Of a DNA stretch of 64,000 nt, positions 25,449 to 34,722 are shown piece after piece (the first letter of the stretch is position 1; each line of letters opens with the position of its first letter). Origin of the DNA: Pandoraea commovens (GTDB lineage Bacteria > Pseudomonadota > Gammaproteobacteria > Burkholderiales > Burkholderiaceae). Both the position numbers and the translations under genes were made by a program. The notes under the pieces were generated by a model. That model was given only the letters and a program-made list of their open reading frames with translations. It made no database searches and was not told where the DNA came from. Location: the NCBI RefSeq assembly GCF_902459615.1, contig NZ_CABPSA010000006.1:248001-312000 (forward strand). The letters run 5' to 3'.

Positions 25449-26507
25449 TTACTTCAGTTTGAGTGCGGCGTCGACATAACGCGACGTGACGAACGGCGTG
25501 TAGTCCGCCTTGACGGCATTGATCTTCTGCTGACCCTTCAGGAAGTCGGCGGTGTCCTTCAATGCCTTCGCAGCGCGGCTGTCCTTGCCGCCCCCCAGCC
25601 ATTCCGCAGACGCCTGTTGTTCGGCCGACGGATAGGCGTAGAGCGACAATGCGCCGGGCACATCTTCCGGCTTGCCGCCGATCATCTTGACGATGGATTT
25701 CACCTGCGGTGAGCTCGCCGTCCAGGCCGCCTGATTCTGACGGTAGGCCGCATCGGCGCTCGCGATAACCTTCACGAACTTCGCCATGAAATCGGCGTTC
25801 GCTTCACCCCACTTGCGGTCGACGGCGATGCCATCGAACGTCGGCTTGCCCTGCTTCGACAATTCGCCCGACGTGATCAGCACATGACCGCTTTGCTTGA
25901 TCTGCGCGAGCGCCGGATCCCACACGTAAGCCGCATCGATGTCGCCGCGCTCCCATGCGGCCACGATCTGGTTCGGCTGCATGTTCAGCACCTGCACCTC
26001 GGTCGGCTTGATGCCCCATTGTTGCAGCGCAAACATCGTGTGGTAGTGCGTCGTCGAGACGAACGGCACACCGATCTTCTTGCCCTTGAGGTCGGCCGGC
26101 GTCTTGATGTTCGACGCATTGCGCACGACCATCGCTTCGGCCTGGTTGATGTCGTCCAGGATCCAGAACAGTTGCAGGTCCAGCCCTTGCGAGACGGCCG
26201 CCGCCATCGGGCTGGAGCCAAGCACGCCGATCTTGATGTCGCCCGAGGCGAGCGCCGTGGCCACCTTGGCACCCGATTCGAACTGGCGCCAGTGGATCTT
26301 GTAACCCGTCGCCTTCTCGAACTCGCCGCTCGAAATGGCGACCAGCCACGGATCGACGATCTGCTGATACGCGATCGTCACCTCTTTCTCCTGCGCCTGC
26401 GCCGTTGCGGGCGCCGCCAATCCGAGCATCAGGGTTGCGGGTAAGGCCGCAGCCGCCAGTGCCGTCGCTGCGAACACCCGTCGCAGCCGGTTCGGAAGTC
26501 CAGTCAT
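25449..26507 (-). CDS. tauA: Taurine ABC transporter periplasmic binding protein
   Basis: A 352-residue substrate-binding protein of the TauA type. The signal peptide runs from [20 protein letters not shown] to a cleavage site near [10 protein letters not shown]. The mature part has [37 protein letters not shown], with [23 protein letters not shown] as in TauA. GAGGTGAACC precedes the ATG. It is the first gene of tauABC and is divergent from the MocR-type regulator across 297 bases that hold CCAGTT repeats. Confidence 0.93.
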   Translation of the reverse strand: MTGLPNRLRRVFAATALAAAALPATLMLGLAAPATAQAQEKEVTIAYQQIVDPWLVAISSGEFEKATGYKIHWRQFESGAKVATALASGDIKIGVLGSSPMAAAVSQGLDLQLFWILDDINQAEAMVVRNASNIKTPADLKGKKIGVPFVSTTHYHTMFALQQWGIKPTEVQVLNMQPNQIVAAWERGDIDAAYVWDPALAQIKQSGHVLITSGELSKQGKPTFDGIAVDRKWGEANADFMAKFVKVIASADAAYRQNQAAWTASSPQVKSIVKMIGGKPEDVPGALSLYAYPSAEQQASAEWLGGGKDSRAAKALKDTADFLKGQQKINAVKADYTPFVTSRYVDAALKLK

Positions 26508-26620
26508 GGTTCACCTCAGTTCGAAAGGTTTTCGGTGGAACTCTCGGGTTGACGCATCTGGCATGACAAATCGGCGTCAAGTGACTGCATCATTGCCGCG
26601 CACATTTTTGTTCGTTAGAG

Positions 26621-26660
26621 CCAGTTGGCCGCATTTGATGATGCCAACTGGTCCAGTTAC
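26621..26660. promoter_or_regulatory. Candidate TauR operator: two direct and one inverted CCAGTT element
   Basis: CCAGTTGG (26621-26628) and CCAGTTAC (26653-26660) are direct repeats 32 bases apart, and CCAACTGG (26644-26651), between them, is the inverted copy. MocR-type regulators such as GabR bind paired direct repeats about three helical turns apart. The site lies between tauA and the MocR gene, so control of both is likely. Confidence 0.55.
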
Positions 26661-26804
26661 CCGGGAATCGGCCCGCAAGCCGCATGAATGCTCGAATCTC
26701 GCCAGCTTTCGCCCGTCTGCGGATAAACCCCAATTCGGAATAAACGTCACCGTCTCATGAGTAATAATTGACGTTCTAGAAGTGACAGACAAAAAGGGGA
26801 CGCG

Positions 26805-28415
26805 ATGTCGAGCCGGATTTCCGCGGCGATGTGGAACCAGTTGTTTTTGGTGTCGGCGCGAGCGGGCATGAGTTTGCAGAGCCAGATTCGCCAGATGCTC
26901 GTGTCGGCGATTCTGGACGAACGCCTGATGCGCGGTGCGGCCGTGCCGTCGTCACGCGAGCTGGCCGAAGGGCTGGGCGTGGCGCGCAACACGGTGGTGC
27001 TGGCCTACCAGCAACTGGTCGACGAGGGCTATCTGATCGCGCGGGAGCGGCGCGGTTACTTCGTCAATGGCGATATCCTCGCGCCGCGCGTGGGGTCGCA
27101 GCCCGCGAGTGCGCGGGACGCACGCGATGGCCGAGACGGCCGGGACGGTCGTGATGGGAAGCACGCGCAGGAAGGGCGGGCGCAGACGGAATCCGCTGGC
27201 ACCATCGCCCCGCTGGATCCGTCCACGCCCGACTGGGAGGGACGTTACGTCGTGCGGCCTTCGGCGCAGCGCAACATCGTGAAGCCCATCGACTGGCAGC
27301 AGTACCAGTACCCGTTCATTTACGGGCAGTTCGATCCGACCATGTTCCCGACCGCCGACTGGCGCGAGTGCTGCCAGAAGGCGCTCACCGTCATGGAGAT
27401 TCGCGACTGGGCGCCGGACATGATCGCGCGCGACGACGAAACGCTCATCCAGCAGATTCGCACGCGCGTGTTGCCGCGTCGCGGCGTGTGGGCCGATGCC
27501 GATCAGATCGTGCTCACCAATGGTGCGCAACAGGCGCTGTATCTGCTCGCCGATTTGCTGGTGGGCGCGCGTACGACCGTAGGCGTCGAGGACCCCGGTT
27601 ATCCCGATGCCAGAAACATCTTCGCGATGCGCACGCCGAAGCTGGTTGGACTGCCGGTCGACGAGCACGGGTTGCCGGTGGACGAGCGCTTGTCGCAGTG
27701 CGATTACGTGTACGTGACGCCGTCGCACCAATGTCCTACGACCACGACGATGCCGCTCGCGCATCGCGAGGCGTTGCTGCGTCGCGCAGAGGCCGACGAC
27801 TTCGTGGTGATCGAAGACGATTACGAGAGCGAGAACAGCTATTCGGACATTCCGATTCCGGCGCTCAAAAGTCTGGACCGCAGCGACCGGGTGATCTACA
27901 TCGGCAGTCTGTCGAAGTCGTTCGCGCCCGGATTGCGGCTGGGGTATATCGTCGCACCGGCGGCGCTGGTCAATGAGCTACGTGCGTTGCGCCGTTTGAT
28001 GATTCGTCACCCGTCGGCGTTCATTCAGCGTTCGTTCTCGATGTTCCTGGCACTTGGCCATCACGACGCGCTGTTGCGACGTCTGGCCGATACCTATGCC
28101 AAGCGTGCCGAAGTGCTGAGCGCTGCGCTCTCGACGCACATGCCGGAAGCGACGTTCGTGCGCGTGAAGGGCGGTGCGTCGTGTTGGGTGCAGGGGCCAC
28201 CGCAGTTAAACGCGAACTTGCTGGCGGCGCGGGCCAAGTCGCGCGGCATTCTGATCGAGCCGGGCGATGTATTTTTCATGGGGGATAACCCGCCGCGCAA
28301 CATGTTCCGGCTCGGGTTCTCGTCGATCCGGCTGGAGCATATCGAAGCGGGGGTCGTCGCCCTGGCCGAGGTCATGCGCGAGACGATGGCCGAGGCGACA
28401 CCGGCGCAGCGCTGA
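26805..28415 (+). CDS. tauR: MocR/GntR-type regulator with aminotransferase domain, TauR-like
   Basis: A 536-residue chimeric regulator. The GntR winged helix is at about 25-95 (LVSAILDERLMRGAAVPSSRELAEGLGVARNTVVLAYQQL); a linker has the low-complexity run RDARDGRDGRDGRDG near 105-118. A fold-type I aminotransferase domain follows, with the PLP Lys in IGSLSKSFAPGLRLGY. In Rhodobacter capsulatus TauR activates taurine genes, and the position divergent from tauA supports the same role here. GGGG six bases before the ATG acts as ribosome site. Confidence 0.88.
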   Translation: MSSRISAAMWNQLFLVSARAGMSLQSQIRQMLVSAILDERLMRGAAVPSSRELAEGLGVARNTVVLAYQQLVDEGYLIARERRGYFVNGDILAPRVGSQPASARDARDGRDGRDGRDGKHAQEGRAQTESAGTIAPLDPSTPDWEGRYVVRPSAQRNIVKPIDWQQYQYPFIYGQFDPTMFPTADWRECCQKALTVMEIRDWAPDMIARDDETLIQQIRTRVLPRRGVWADADQIVLTNGAQQALYLLADLLVGARTTVGVEDPGYPDARNIFAMRTPKLVGLPVDEHGLPVDERLSQCDYVYVTPSHQCPTTTTMPLAHREALLRRAEADDFVVIEDDYESENSYSDIPIPALKSLDRSDRVIYIGSLSKSFAPGLRLGYIVAPAALVNELRALRRLMIRHPSAFIQRSFSMFLALGHHDALLRRLADTYAKRAEVLSAALSTHMPEATFVRVKGGASCWVQGPPQLNANLLAARAKSRGILIEPGDVFFMGDNPPRNMFRLGFSSIRLEHIEAGVVALAEVMRETMAEATPAQR

Positions 28416-28456
28416 CGCAATGTCGACGCAGCGAAAGCAACGCGCGCCGTAACGTC

Positions 28457-29086
28457 TTACGGTGTGCCGTTGCGTCCATAAAGGCGGAAGCCTTCACGTT
28501 CGGACAGGGTTTCATAGTAGATCGACACGGCCTCCAGCTGCGGACGCTCGATCGGCACGCTGAACCAGCGGTGCACGGACAGGCCGACGGGGATGTCGGC
28601 GAGCGTGAAGTTATCGCCGCTCACGAAGGCCTGCGTCGTTTGCAGCTGACGGTCGAGCACGCGCATGAAGTCGTTCCAGCGTGCAGAGTTGGCAGCGAGC
28701 GCTTGTGGATCGTCGTAGCCGGGCGAGCGACGGATCAGCGACAGGAACGAGTACTTCCACGCCGGATTCAGATCGGACGACTGCCAGTCGATCCACTGAT
28801 CGACGCGGGCGCGCTCGCGCGGTGCGACGGGATAGAGATCTGTGCGTTCGCGCGACGCGGCGAGATAACGCAGGATGCTGTTCGATTCCCAGAGGACGAA
28901 GCCCTCGTCTTCGATCACCGGCACCATCAGGTTCGGATTGAGCGCCGCAAACGCAGGGTTATCGAGCTTGCGCGAGGTGTCGCCGTCGCCCCACGGTTCG
29001 TTGGTGAAGGGAATGCCAAGCTCATGTGCGAGCCACAACACCTTACGTACATTGATGGAAGCGGGTCTGCCGAGAATGCGGAGCAT
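28457..29086 (-). CDS. Glutathione S-transferase family protein
   Basis: A 209-residue cytosolic GST. Thioredoxin-like N-terminal domain: MLRILGRPASINVRKVLWLA, with the cis-Pro/Glu-Ser glutathione contacts in NLMVPVIEDEGFVLWESNSI (about residues 50-70); an all-helical C-terminal domain contains FTLADIPVG, the conserved N-capping motif. AAGGATTTCC precedes the ATG. A 25-base near-perfect palindrome lies just upstream. It is convergent with tauR and downstream of the porin gene. Confidence 0.9.
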   Translation of the reverse strand: MLRILGRPASINVRKVLWLAHELGIPFTNEPWGDGDTSRKLDNPAFAALNPNLMVPVIEDEGFVLWESNSILRYLAASRERTDLYPVAPRERARVDQWIDWQSSDLNPAWKYSFLSLIRRSPGYDDPQALAANSARWNDFMRVLDRQLQTTQAFVSGDNFTLADIPVGLSVHRWFSVPIERPQLEAVSIYYETLSEREGFRLYGRNGTP

Positions 29087-29107
29087 GGAAATCCTTCGTC
29101 GGTGGGC

Positions 29108-29132
29108 GGGGTGACTAGATTCTAGTCACCCC
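29108..29132. promoter_or_regulatory. 25-bp perfect palindrome upstream of the GST gene
   Basis: GGGGTGACTAGA, one base, TCTAGTCACCCC. Arms of 12 bp with two CTAG tetramers lie 21 bases upstream of the GST start. No T-run follows on either strand, so an operator is likelier than a terminator for the upstream porin gene. Confidence 0.55.
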
Positions 29133-29191
29133 GTCACGGCGATAACAGATACAGATTTGCCCGTTCCCGGCCGGAACAGTTCGTCGTCCTG

Positions 29192-30253
29192 TCAGAAGGT
29201 ATGACGCAGCCCCAGCGAGACCCCGACCTTGCTGCCGTAGGTGCCTTGCGAGGCGATCAGCGTGTATTTGCCGCTGATGTTGTTGTGATCGACTTCCAGA
29301 TAGACGTCCGTGCGCTTGCTCAACTGGTAATCGGCCATACCGTAGACGGCGGTACGTTTGCCGCCCGGCTGCGCCTGCCAGTCGACGAAGCCACCGACCC
29401 CCAGCGTCAGCGCTGGCAGTGGGTTGTAGCTCAGGCCGAGCAGCATGACATTGTTGCGCGTCTCAACTTCGGTCAGTTGGCTGTGCAGGTAGCCCGCCGT
29501 CGCCCGCCATGCGCCGAACGCCGCGCCCGTCGAGAAGCCGAACGTGTTGCGCGACTGCGTGCCGTCCGCCGATGTGAGGCGCTGGTACAGCAGCGTGCCG
29601 TTGACGCCGCCCGCCGCATAACCGGCCGTCACCCCCACGCCCGAGTTCGCATGCGTATCGCTTGCGGCGTTGCCGAAGGTGTAGGCCGTGCCCAGTGAGA
29701 AGCCACCGGCGTCGAGCGTGTACTTCACCGTGTTGTCGAGACGGCTGCCGACATAGTTGCTCGCGACGATCAGGGTGTCGAGGTTCGGGTTGTTGAAGAT
29801 CTGCGCTGCGCCCATCGCCGTATAGCCCACGCTGTACTGACGCCCAACCGACAGCGCGCCGTAGCTTCCGCGCACGCCGACGAATGCCTGGCGGCCGAAC
29901 AGCCGTCCCGCACCGTTGGACGACGCCTGCCCGAAGCCCGCGCTCTTCGTGCCTTGCAACGACGTGCCGTCGTCCAGATTGAAACCGCTCTCCAGCACGA
30001 AGAACGTCTCCAGATCGGAGCCAAGTTTCTCCGTGCCCTTGATGCCCCAGCGCGACCCGGTGAACGAGCCTTGCGAGGCGCTGAACAGCTTGCCGTCGCT
30101 CGCGTTGGCGTTGGTCTCGTAGCGGATGGCCGTGTCGATCAGGCCATAGAGGGTGACTTCGGCGTGCGCACTCGCGGGGACGAGTAGCAGCGGCGAGGCA
30201 AAGGACAGGCAGGCCGCGGCGTACCCAAGGCGGCGTCGTGTTGCGAAAGGCAT
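29192..30253 (-). CDS. General porin, Gram-negative porin family
   Basis: A 353-residue outer-membrane trimeric porin of the betaproteobacterial porin_4 type. The signal peptide ends near SAHA-EVTLYGLIDTAIRYETN; GVRGSYGALSVGRQYS gives the typical barrel pattern, and the C-terminal strand ends SLGLRHTF with the terminal Phe needed for BamA recognition. GGAG upstream of the ATG supports the start. It probably admits small solutes non-specifically. It stands alone between the thioesterase and GST genes. Confidence 0.93.
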   Translation of the reverse strand: MPFATRRRLGYAAACLSFASPLLLVPASAHAEVTLYGLIDTAIRYETNANASDGKLFSASQGSFTGSRWGIKGTEKLGSDLETFFVLESGFNLDDGTSLQGTKSAGFGQASSNGAGRLFGRQAFVGVRGSYGALSVGRQYSVGYTAMGAAQIFNNPNLDTLIVASNYVGSRLDNTVKYTLDAGGFSLGTAYTFGNAASDTHANSGVGVTAGYAAGGVNGTLLYQRLTSADGTQSRNTFGFSTGAAFGAWRATAGYLHSQLTEVETRNNVMLLGLSYNPLPALTLGVGGFVDWQAQPGGKRTAVYGMADYQLSKRTDVYLEVDHNNISGKYTLIASQGTYGSKVGVSLGLRHTF

Positions 30254-30297
30254 GAAACGTGTCTCCGATGTGGTTTTTGTGGTGTTGCGGTGGTGGA

Positions 30298-30720
30298 TCA
30301 GGCCGGTGGCGCGGAATTTCGCGTTGCGACGGCAAACACGGCGCTGGCGGTGGCGAGCGGGCGGCCTTCTGCGTCGAGCACTTCGGCCTCGCAGAACGCG
30401 AGCGTGCGGCCGCTGCGGCGCACGCGTGCGTGTGCGGTGATGCGTCCGCGTGCGGGGCGCAGGTAGTTGATCGTGAGGCTGGCGGTGCCGAGGTTGTCGA
30501 ACGCACCGCTCGCACGTGTGGCCACGCCCATCGCTGTGTCCAACAGCGCCGCAATCAGCCCGCCGTGCGCGTTGCCGTGACGATTCGTATGCCTGTCGAG
30601 CACGTCGCAGGCGAGTACGGCGGTGCCGTCGCCGGCGTCGACGAGTGTGAATCCGTTATCGAGACAGAACTGCGATTCGACGCGCAGTTCGCGGTCGAGG
30701 TCGGCGGCGTCGCGGCTCAT
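30298..30720 (-). CDS. PaaI-family hotdog thioesterase
   Basis: A 140-residue hotdog-fold acyl-CoA thioesterase. The motif NRHGNAHGGLIAALLDTAMGVA around residues 46-67 is the PaaI/4HBT active-site helix with its HGG and following Asp. It ends VFAVATRNSAPPA. The start overlaps the stop of the lyase gene by four bases (ATGA), so the two are translationally coupled and the thioesterase probably clears a CoA ester of the same pathway. Confidence 0.87.
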   Translation of the reverse strand: MSRDAADLDRELRVESQFCLDNGFTLVDAGDGTAVLACDVLDRHTNRHGNAHGGLIAALLDTAMGVATRASGAFDNLGTASLTINYLRPARGRITAHARVRRSGRTLAFCEAEVLDAEGRPLATASAVFAVATRNSAPPA

Positions 30721-31673
30721 TTCGTAGTCGCCGGACTGGCGCTCAACATCGGACGCAACATCGGATTGAGACCGGTGCGGGCCACGCGGCTCGCCAATTG
30801 GCGACCGAGCGCCGTCTCACAGGCGTGTGAGGCGGCCATCATGGCGCTCAGATCGATGCCGGTGTCGACACCCATCGTTTCGAGCACGTTGACGAAGTCC
30901 TCCGTGCAAACGTTGCCGGTCACGCCGCCGCCGTACTGCACCTTCGCGGGATGGCCGCCCGTGCCGCCGAACGCGACGTCGAAGTGAGTCACGCCCGCGT
31001 CAAGCGCGGCGAGGTAGTTGACGATGCCGGTGCCGCGCGTGTCGTGGAAGTGCGCGATGGCGTGGACGTCGGGGAACGACGACAGCATCTGCGCGAACAG
31101 CGCTTTCGTGGATGCTTGTGTCGCCACGCCAATCGTGTCGCCGAGCGTGATGTATTTCACGCCGAGCGATGCGAAGCGCGCCACGTCTTCCATGACGCTG
31201 GCCGGATCGATCGCGCCTTCGAAGGGACAGCCGAACGCCACGGAAATCGTGCCGACCAGACGGAAGCGGCCCTGCGCCGCCTTCGCCATCGCTTCGACGC
31301 GCAGCCACTGACCCGCACGTGATTGCTTGAGATTGCGCTCCGAGTGCGAATCGCTGGCCGAGACCAGCAGGCTGATTTCGTTGACGCCGATCCCGGCGTC
31401 GAGATCGGTCAGCGCGCGCTCGACGGCGCGCGTGTTTGCGCACGTCGCCTTGTAGTGAACGCCATCGACACGCGGCAGCACGGTGAGCAACTCGCTCGCG
31501 TCGGCGAACTGAGGCACCACGGCCGGGTTGGAGTAGGACGTGGCTTCCACGCGACGAAAACCGGCGCGTGCGAACTGATCGATCAGGTCACGCTTGGTGT
31601 CAGTGGAGAGGAACGCGGTCTCGTGCTGCAGGCCGTCGCGGGCGAAGCATTCGCACAGGATCAGATCGGACAT
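30717..31673 (-). CDS. Hydroxymethylglutaryl-CoA lyase family protein
   Basis: A 318-residue HMGL-like TIM-barrel aldol lyase. The catalytic Arg-Asp pair is in ECFARDGLQHE; later come FGCPFEGAIDP, YITLGDTIGVA, and the metal-binding HFHDTRG; GGTGGHPAKVQYGGGVTGNVCTEDFV carries the C-terminal flexible loop with the catalytic Cys region. It splits HMG-CoA or a related 3-hydroxyacyl-CoA (for example citramalyl-type) to acetyl-CoA or similar. It is divergent from the crotonase/CoA-transferase/ligase operon, all probably one catabolic pathway. Confidence 0.88.
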   Translation of the reverse strand: MSDLILCECFARDGLQHETAFLSTDTKRDLIDQFARAGFRRVEATSYSNPAVVPQFADASELLTVLPRVDGVHYKATCANTRAVERALTDLDAGIGVNEISLLVSASDSHSERNLKQSRAGQWLRVEAMAKAAQGRFRLVGTISVAFGCPFEGAIDPASVMEDVARFASLGVKYITLGDTIGVATQASTKALFAQMLSSFPDVHAIAHFHDTRGTGIVNYLAALDAGVTHFDVAFGGTGGHPAKVQYGGGVTGNVCTEDFVNVLETMGVDTGIDLSAMMAASHACETALGRQLASRVARTGLNPMLRPMLSASPATTK

Positions 31674-31722
31674 GACATGCGGGCGCAATGCGCCGGAAGT
31701 GAGTTCGGATGGAGCGCATGAA

Positions 31723-31737
31723 ATCACTTAATGTGAT
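31723..31737. promoter_or_regulatory. Inverted repeat in divergent promoter of the CoA cluster
   Basis: ATCAC-TTAAT-GTGAT lies 50 bases upstream of the HMGL-like gene and about 195 upstream of the crotonase gene. Its form suits a MarR- or GntR-type operator. A second palindrome TGACGACGTCA is at 31844-31854. Confidence 0.45.
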
Positions 31738-31932
31738 GCAATGTCAAATAATTTTTAAATCGCCGCACAAGGGGTTTCCCGTAATTCGTTTGGATGTTTG
31801 CAGTTTTATTGGCGTGTCTCCCTCGTGGTTAGATAATTTTATTTGACGACGTCACATTTTGTGGATTAGGCTAGCCGCCATACCTTGTTTCACCTCTGGC
31901 TAATGAATCCGATGTCTCGAACCTCCCGCAAC

Positions 31933-32694
31933 ATGACGTATCCCGACTCCCTGTTGATCGAAGATCGCGGCGCTGTGCGCGTGATTACGATGAATCGCCC
32001 CGACAAGCGCAACGCGCTGAACAACGAACTGACGCAGGCGCTGCTGGCGGCGTTGCGTGAGGCCGACGCCGATCCCGAAGTGAACGCCATCGTGCTCGCG
32101 GGTGCAGGACAGAGCTTCTGCGCCGGGGCCGACGTCAAGGAGTTCGGTGGCTTCGTGGCGGGCGGCAGCGATGCCGACGCCTCGCAGGCTGCGCTCAAGC
32201 GTGCGCACCTCACCACGTCGCTGCATCGGGCGTTCGTCGAGATCGGCACGCCGGTCGTCGGTGCGGCGCAGGGCTATGCGATGGGGGGCGGCGCGGGACT
32301 GGCGCTGGCCTGCGATCTGCTGGTCGTCGGTGAGAGCCTCAAGCTTGGCTACCCGGAGCTGAAGCACGGCATCGTGGCTGCCATCGTGATGGCCAATCTG
32401 GTGCGTCAGGTCGGGCGCAAGACGGCGTTCGAGCTGGTGTCGACAGGCGATACCGTCGACGCATCGCGCGCGCTGGCGCTCGGACTTGCCAATCGTGTCA
32501 GCCCCGACAGCACCCTGGTCGACGACGCTGTGGCGCTTGCTGCGCGTCTGGCCGACTACGATCCGGTGTCGATGACGGCGACCAAGCGGCTGTTCCATCG
32601 CGTGGCGGATCTGCCGCTCACGCAGGCGTTCGACGTCTCGCTCGATACGAACCTGATGATGCGCAGCTTCCCCAAGCGCGCCCCGAAGTCGTGA
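31933..32694 (+). CDS. Enoyl-CoA hydratase/isomerase (crotonase) family protein 1
   Basis: A 253-residue crotonase. The oxyanion-hole segments are FCAGADVKEFGG (about residues 57-68) and GYAMGGGAGLALACD (about 112-126); the acid Glu is in YPELKHG. It would hydrate, isomerise or hydrolyse a CoA thioester. The Met at 31933 gives the usual N-terminal length (18 residues before VITMNRP); in-frame Mets at 31903 and 31912 are possible and none has a clear ribosome site. It overlaps the CoA-transferase start by four bases. Confidence 0.87.
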   Translation: MTYPDSLLIEDRGAVRVITMNRPDKRNALNNELTQALLAALREADADPEVNAIVLAGAGQSFCAGADVKEFGGFVAGGSDADASQAALKRAHLTTSLHRAFVEIGTPVVGAAQGYAMGGGAGLALACDLLVVGESLKLGYPELKHGIVAAIVMANLVRQVGRKTAFELVSTGDTVDASRALALGLANRVSPDSTLVDDAVALAARLADYDPVSMTATKRLFHRVADLPLTQAFDVSLDTNLMMRSFPKRAPKS

Positions 32695-33884
32695 GCGCAC
32701 CGATGAAGCCGTTGGCGGGCGTGACGATCCTTGAACTGGCGCGCGTGCTGGCGTGCCCGTTCGCCGACATGATCCTTGCGGAACTGGGCGCGACGGTCAT
32801 CAAGATCGAGCAGCCGGGCAGCGGAGACGAAACACGCACGTTCGAGCCGAAAGTCGGTGACGAGTCGGCTTACTACTTCGCCTGCAACCGCAGCAAGCAG
32901 TCCGTGACGGCAAACATGAAGACGGAGGCGGGGCGCGCGATCATTCGCGATCTGGCGTCGCGTGCCGACGTGCTGCTGGAGAACTTCCCTGTCGGCACGC
33001 TGAAGCGCTACGGCCTCGATCAGGCAGCGATGCGCGAAGCTAATCCGAAACTCATCTACGTCTCATGCACGGGTTTCGGTCAGACCGGCCCGTACGCGAA
33101 ACGCAAGGGCTACGACACCGTCTTTCAGGCGATGGGCGGGCTAATGAGTCTGACGGGCGAGCGCGGCGGTGGTCCGGTCAAGCCGGGGCTGCCGATCGCC
33201 GATCTGTCGTCGGGCTTGTGGATTGCGATTGCGATTCTGAGTGCGTTGCAGGGCCGCACGCAAACCGGCGCAGGCTGCCACGTCGATTTCTCGATGCTCG
33301 ACGGTCAGGTCAGTCTGCTGACTCTCGCCGCTGGCCGTTACTTCGCGCTGGGTGAAGTGCCGCCGCGTCTGGGGACGGAACATCCGGGGCGCGTGCCGTC
33401 GGCCACATTCGCGTGCAGCGACGGTGCTTACGTCCACATCACGTGCAGCGATCAGCACTGGTTGCCGTTGTGCGAGTTGCTCGGACTTGACGCGCTGGCG
33501 GCCGACGCCACGCTGTCGACCAATGCAGGCCGCGTGGCGCATCGAGACCGTCTGATGGCGGCGCTGACAGCTGCTATCGCGGGCAGAACGCGCCGCGAGT
33601 TGTGCGACGCGTGCGACGCCGCCGGTGTCCCCGCAGGCCCCATCCAGCATGTTGATGAAGTGCTGGCCGATCCGCACGTGCTGGCGCGCGGCATGGTGAG
33701 CGAGTTCGAGCATCCGTCCATCGGCAAGTTCGGCGCGCTGCCGGTGCCGTTCAAGTTCGACGGCTTTGCCGATCCCGAAGTGGGGCGTCCGCCGTTGCTG
33801 GGTGAGCACACCGATCAGGTATTGGCGACGCTCGGCTATGCCCCGGCGCAAATCGCGGATTTGCGGCGCGAAGGCGCCATCTGA
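32691..33884 (+). CDS. CaiB/BaiF class III CoA-transferase
   Basis: A 397-residue formyl-CoA-transferase-type enzyme moving CoA between carboxylic acids. Visible marks: LAGVTILELARVLACPFADMILAELGA, ENFPVGTLKRYGLD, SCTGFGQTGPYAKRKGYDTVFQAMGG and the catalytic Asp in GLPIADLSSG near residue 165. The start is taken as GTG at 32691, overlapping the previous stop (GTGA); an ATG at 32703 is the alternative. It would activate an acid or exchange CoA on a pathway intermediate; the neighbouring AMP-forming ligase gives a second activation route. Confidence 0.9.
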   Translation: MSAPMKPLAGVTILELARVLACPFADMILAELGATVIKIEQPGSGDETRTFEPKVGDESAYYFACNRSKQSVTANMKTEAGRAIIRDLASRADVLLENFPVGTLKRYGLDQAAMREANPKLIYVSCTGFGQTGPYAKRKGYDTVFQAMGGLMSLTGERGGGPVKPGLPIADLSSGLWIAIAILSALQGRTQTGAGCHVDFSMLDGQVSLLTLAAGRYFALGEVPPRLGTEHPGRVPSATFACSDGAYVHITCSDQHWLPLCELLGLDALAADATLSTNAGRVAHRDRLMAALTAAIAGRTRRELCDACDAAGVPAGPIQHVDEVLADPHVLARGMVSEFEHPSIGKFGALPVPFKFDGFADPEVGRPPLLGEHTDQVLATLGYAPAQIADLRREGAI

Positions 33885-33912
33885 AATCGATTCGACGTTA
33901 GGAAAGACAAGC

Positions 33913-34722
33913 ATGAAAAGTTGGGAGACATTGGAGATCGTGCGTCAGGACGCGGTCGTCGAAGTCGTGCTGAACCGGCCGCAGCAGCGCAACGCGCTGA
34001 ACGCCATGATGTGCGACGAACTGCGCGCCATCGTTCAGGCTTTGCGCGACGACGACTCGGTGCGCTGCGTGATCGTTCGCGCTAACGGACCGGTGTTCTG
34101 CGCGGGGGCGGATCTGAAGGAGCGTCAGGGGATGAGTCTTGACGATGTGCGCGCACGTCGCATCAAGGCGTTCGCCGCCTACGACGCCATCGAGCAGATC
34201 GGCAAGCCGTGCATCGCGCTCGTCGAAGGTCCGGCTATCGGCTCGGGTGGCGAGATCGCCATGGCCTGCGACTTCATCGTCGCGACCGATGCCGCCGCGT
34301 TCCGCACCCCTGAAGCGCTGTGGGGGACGGTCGGCGCCACGCAGCGCATGCCGCGCGCCGTGGGCAAGCGTCTCGCCAAGGACATGGCCTTCACCGGTCG
34401 CACGTTGTCGGCGCAGGAAGCGCGCGAGGCCGGGCTGGTGTCGCGCATCGTGCCAGCGGACGGCGCGCTGGACGCCGTGCGCGTGATGGCGCAGACGATT
34501 GCCGCCGCGTCGCCGCTGGCGATGCGTCTCACCAAGGATTGCATCGACCGTGGTGTCGAGACGGACCCCGCCGGTGCGCTCGCCATCGAGATGCTCGCCA
34601 TCGACACGTTGCTGCAAAGCCCTGACTGGGGCAGCAAGATTGCACGCTTCGGCAGCGGTACGAGCAACGATGTCGACCATGCGGCAAACCAGGACACGAA
34701 GCAAGGAGGCGGTCATGCCTGA
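33913..34722 (+). CDS. Enoyl-CoA hydratase/isomerase (crotonase) family protein 2
   Basis: A 269-residue crotonase distinct from the first. It starts MKSWETLEIVRQDAVVEVVL, has VFCAGADLKERQGMS and GPAIGSGGEIAMACD for the oxyanion hole, and FRTPEALWGTVGATQRMPRAVG around the acid Glu. AGGAAAG upstream of the ATG is a clear ribosome site. The last eight bases overlap the acyl-CoA ligase gene. Two crotonases in one operon suggest two different hydration or isomerisation steps. Confidence 0.88.
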   Translation: MKSWETLEIVRQDAVVEVVLNRPQQRNALNAMMCDELRAIVQALRDDDSVRCVIVRANGPVFCAGADLKERQGMSLDDVRARRIKAFAAYDAIEQIGKPCIALVEGPAIGSGGEIAMACDFIVATDAAAFRTPEALWGTVGATQRMPRAVGKRLAKDMAFTGRTLSAQEAREAGLVSRIVPADGALDAVRVMAQTIAAASPLAMRLTKDCIDRGVETDPAGALAIEMLAIDTLLQSPDWGSKIARFGSGTSNDVDHAANQDTKQGGGHA

